This document shows, one piece after another, positions 62,832 to 64,000 of a DNA stretch of 64,000 nt (positions are counted from its first letter, which is position 1; each line of letters opens with the position of its first letter). The stretch comes from Flavobacterium psychrolimnae (lineage in GTDB: Bacteria > Bacteroidota > Bacteroidia > Flavobacteriales > Flavobacteriaceae): the NCBI RefSeq assembly GCF_003312425.1, contig NZ_QNUX01000013.1, positions 50,755 to 114,754 on the forward strand. The letters run 5' to 3'. Position numbers and translations under genes: made by a program. The notes below the pieces were generated by a model. That model was not told the origin of the DNA. It saw nothing but the letters and a program-made list of their open reading frames with translations, and ran no database searches.

Positions 62832-63740
62832 TTAAGGTAATCGTAAAGTATGGTCTGTCAACTTTTCATAAATATAACTTAAAGTATCATTTTCTACAAG
62901 TTTTGACAATGCGAGGTCAACAACTTTTCCTTTAACTAGTTGTCCCCAATTCTTCTTGTTCAAAGTTGTATATAGTTCTTTTAGTTCTTGGATTTCGTCA
63001 AATATTATTTCTTGACCATAACCAAGTTTTGTTAGTTTCTCAATTATTTCATCAACTCTTTCATTAATTTCTTCTTGACTTTTGTTAATGTCGTTGTAAT
63101 TCTCTTTGTGAGCTTTTCTCTTCTCTTCAACATATAACTTACCTCTTAAAGTTAGTTGTCCTGCCGAGTCTCGCATATGCATAGCAGAAACATAACCATT
63201 ATCTTCAAGCATTTTTAATAACTCTCTGTCTTCTCCGTGTCTTTTTTGAGTTACTCCGTTGCCTTCTAGTATGGTTGAAATAGAATGATAACTGTTGTCA
63301 TAAAGGTCATAAAGTTTATCAAGAATTAGTTCTAAAGTTTGTTCTGTGGTATATAAATTTCTGTCTATAAGTTCAACAATTTCTGGTTTTATTATTGCGT
63401 CCGAAATAGATAAAATTCGTTTGAAGTAAACCAACATATTGATTTTTTCTTTTAAGTCTTGAAATGTTTCTGTTTTAATTTGACGATAATCTTTTTTCTG
63501 GTTTCCTATATGAAATCGTTCTTGTCTAGCATTATGAAAAGAAATTGCAAATTCATTTTTGTCAAATGATGATTTCAGAAATTCAAAACAGCTTTCTTTC
63601 CAAGTTTTAATTTCAGTTTTTGTCTTTTCAAATTCTTGCTCTGTTTGGATTGAATTTTCAAATTCCAATAAAACCTTTCCCTCACTTACAAAAGTATCAA
63701 GTTGATTTAAAAAGTTGTCCCATTTTATTGTTAGTTTCAT
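62832..63740 (-). CDS. Hypothetical protein with winged-helix-like segment
   Basis: The ATG at 63740 (MKLTIKWDNFLNQLDTFVSE) is used in place of a TTG further upstream. The 302-residue protein is helical with coiled segments, and the middle (LLKMLEDNGYVSAMHMRDSA, QLTLRGKLYVEE) has the look of a winged helix ending in a T-x-x-G wing. No named family is recognised. It is the first gene of the unit between elements f and g. Confidence 0.5.
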   Translation of the reverse strand: MKLTIKWDNFLNQLDTFVSEGKVLLEFENSIQTEQEFEKTKTEIKTWKESCFEFLKSSFDKNEFAISFHNARQERFHIGNQKKDYRQIKTETFQDLKEKINMLVYFKRILSISDAIIKPEIVELIDRNLYTTEQTLELILDKLYDLYDNSYHSISTILEGNGVTQKRHGEDRELLKMLEDNGYVSAMHMRDSAGQLTLRGKLYVEEKRKAHKENYNDINKSQEEINERVDEIIEKLTKLGYGQEIIFDEIQELKELYTTLNKKNWGQLVKGKVVDLALSKLVENDTLSYIYEKLTDHTLRLP

Positions 63741-63777
63741 ATTGTTTAATTTTTGCAATGTCGTTATTTATGGTTGC

Positions 63778-63910
63778 AGGTAACGTTTGGCCGCTTGGCG
63801 ATGTGGCGGATTAAGGAAGCCTAAACTTTCGGTTAATGACTAATTTTCCAAGTACAAAACCAACTTCAAATTAAGCCTAAACCCGCCATATTGCCAAACG
63901 GCGGTTGAAC
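63778..63910. repeat. attC-like palindrome g
   Basis: Left arm GGTAACGTTTGGCCGCTTGG, then CGATGTGGCGG; right arm ACCCGCCATATTGCCAAACG, then GCGGTTGAAC. TTTGGC and the GGC-ATxTGGCGG stretch pair, leaving CGCTT unpaired on the left arm. The terminal GTTGAAC (63904-63910) matches the attC R' consensus GTTRRRY. It is the clearest member of the group and lies upstream of the gene ending at 62832. Confidence 0.75.
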
Positions 63911-63974
63911 TAAACCTTCGGTAGCACCATTGTTGATTTTGATTATCTTACGAAGATAACTAAAATAGAATATT

Positions 63975-64000
63975 ATGACTACAAAAAAAAGCATCCTGAT
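63975..64000 (+). CDS. Possible start of a plus-strand gene, cut by window end
   Basis: An ATG at 63975 begins MTTKKSIL and the frame is open to the edge. A T-rich AT region lies just upstream, but the piece is too short to judge. It would be the only plus-strand gene next to the cassette-like region. Confidence 0.25.

Overview
The window is low-GC DNA from a member of the Bacteroidota, most likely Flavobacteriaceae and probably Flavobacterium. Support comes from CTnDOT-type (Bacteroidetes-specific) conjugation genes, a Bacteroidetes-type histone H1-like protein, LytTR/LytS and RND gene sets of that phylum, a TAnnTTTG-type -7 promoter box before dndA, and an intergenic repeat that resembles one I associate with Flavobacterium genomes. 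The genus is an inference.

Region 1 (1-19.2 kb) looks like ordinary chromosome. It holds the 3' part of a 5'-nucleotidase-like metallophosphoesterase, an OprD-like porin, a LytS/LytTR two-component pair, and a divergent TolC-RND-adaptor efflux operon whose promoter region carries a 20-bp-spaced direct repeat suited to a LytTR regulator. A second, oppositely oriented TolC-adaptor-RND operon follows with two small accessory genes, then a decayed sulfide:quinone-oxidoreductase-like pseudogene, an outer-membrane protein and a DUF6799-type secreted protein.

Region 2 (19.5-38 kb) is an integrative and conjugative element (ICE) or its remains. A degraded copy of the upstream histidine kinase gene lies at its left edge. 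Next come a small HTH gene, an integration/regulation zone rich in short direct repeats, an HTH protein and a tyrosine recombinase. A long minus-strand tra operon follows (traE, F, G, I, two VirB5-like genes, J, K, an L-position gene, M, N), and then RteC-like and AraC-type regulators. No relaxase or coupling protein is seen, so the element is incomplete here or continues in a form I cannot recognise.

Region 3 (38-47 kb) has a TPR/AraC membrane regulator, a histone H1-like gene, a secreted metallopeptidase-like protein, hypotheticals and an alpha/beta hydrolase. Long AT-rich intergenic stretches between them hold diverged repeats and two arrays of modular palindromes.

Region 4 (47.4-57.9 kb) is a DNA phosphorothioation island. 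dndC, dndD and a dndE fused to a HerA/FtsK-like ATPase are followed in one tight operon by a four-helix membrane protein, a DGQHR (DndB-type) protein, an Mrr-type endonuclease, a 90-residue protein and a PD-(D/E)XK nuclease-like protein. dndA, the cysteine desulfurase, faces this operon tail to tail. DndF, DndG and DndH are absent, so the Mrr and PD-(D/E)XK proteins and the membrane protein are candidates for an alternative restriction arm. This is the most interesting system in the window.

Region 5 (58.4-64 kb) is a run of minus-strand single-gene units: a two-helix protein broken by an in-frame TAG, an HNH endonuclease, a DUF4145 protein, a gamma-glutamylcyclotransferase-like protein and two unknown proteins. 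They are separated by 100-150 bp imperfect palindromes resembling one another and integron attC sites. No integron integrase is visible.
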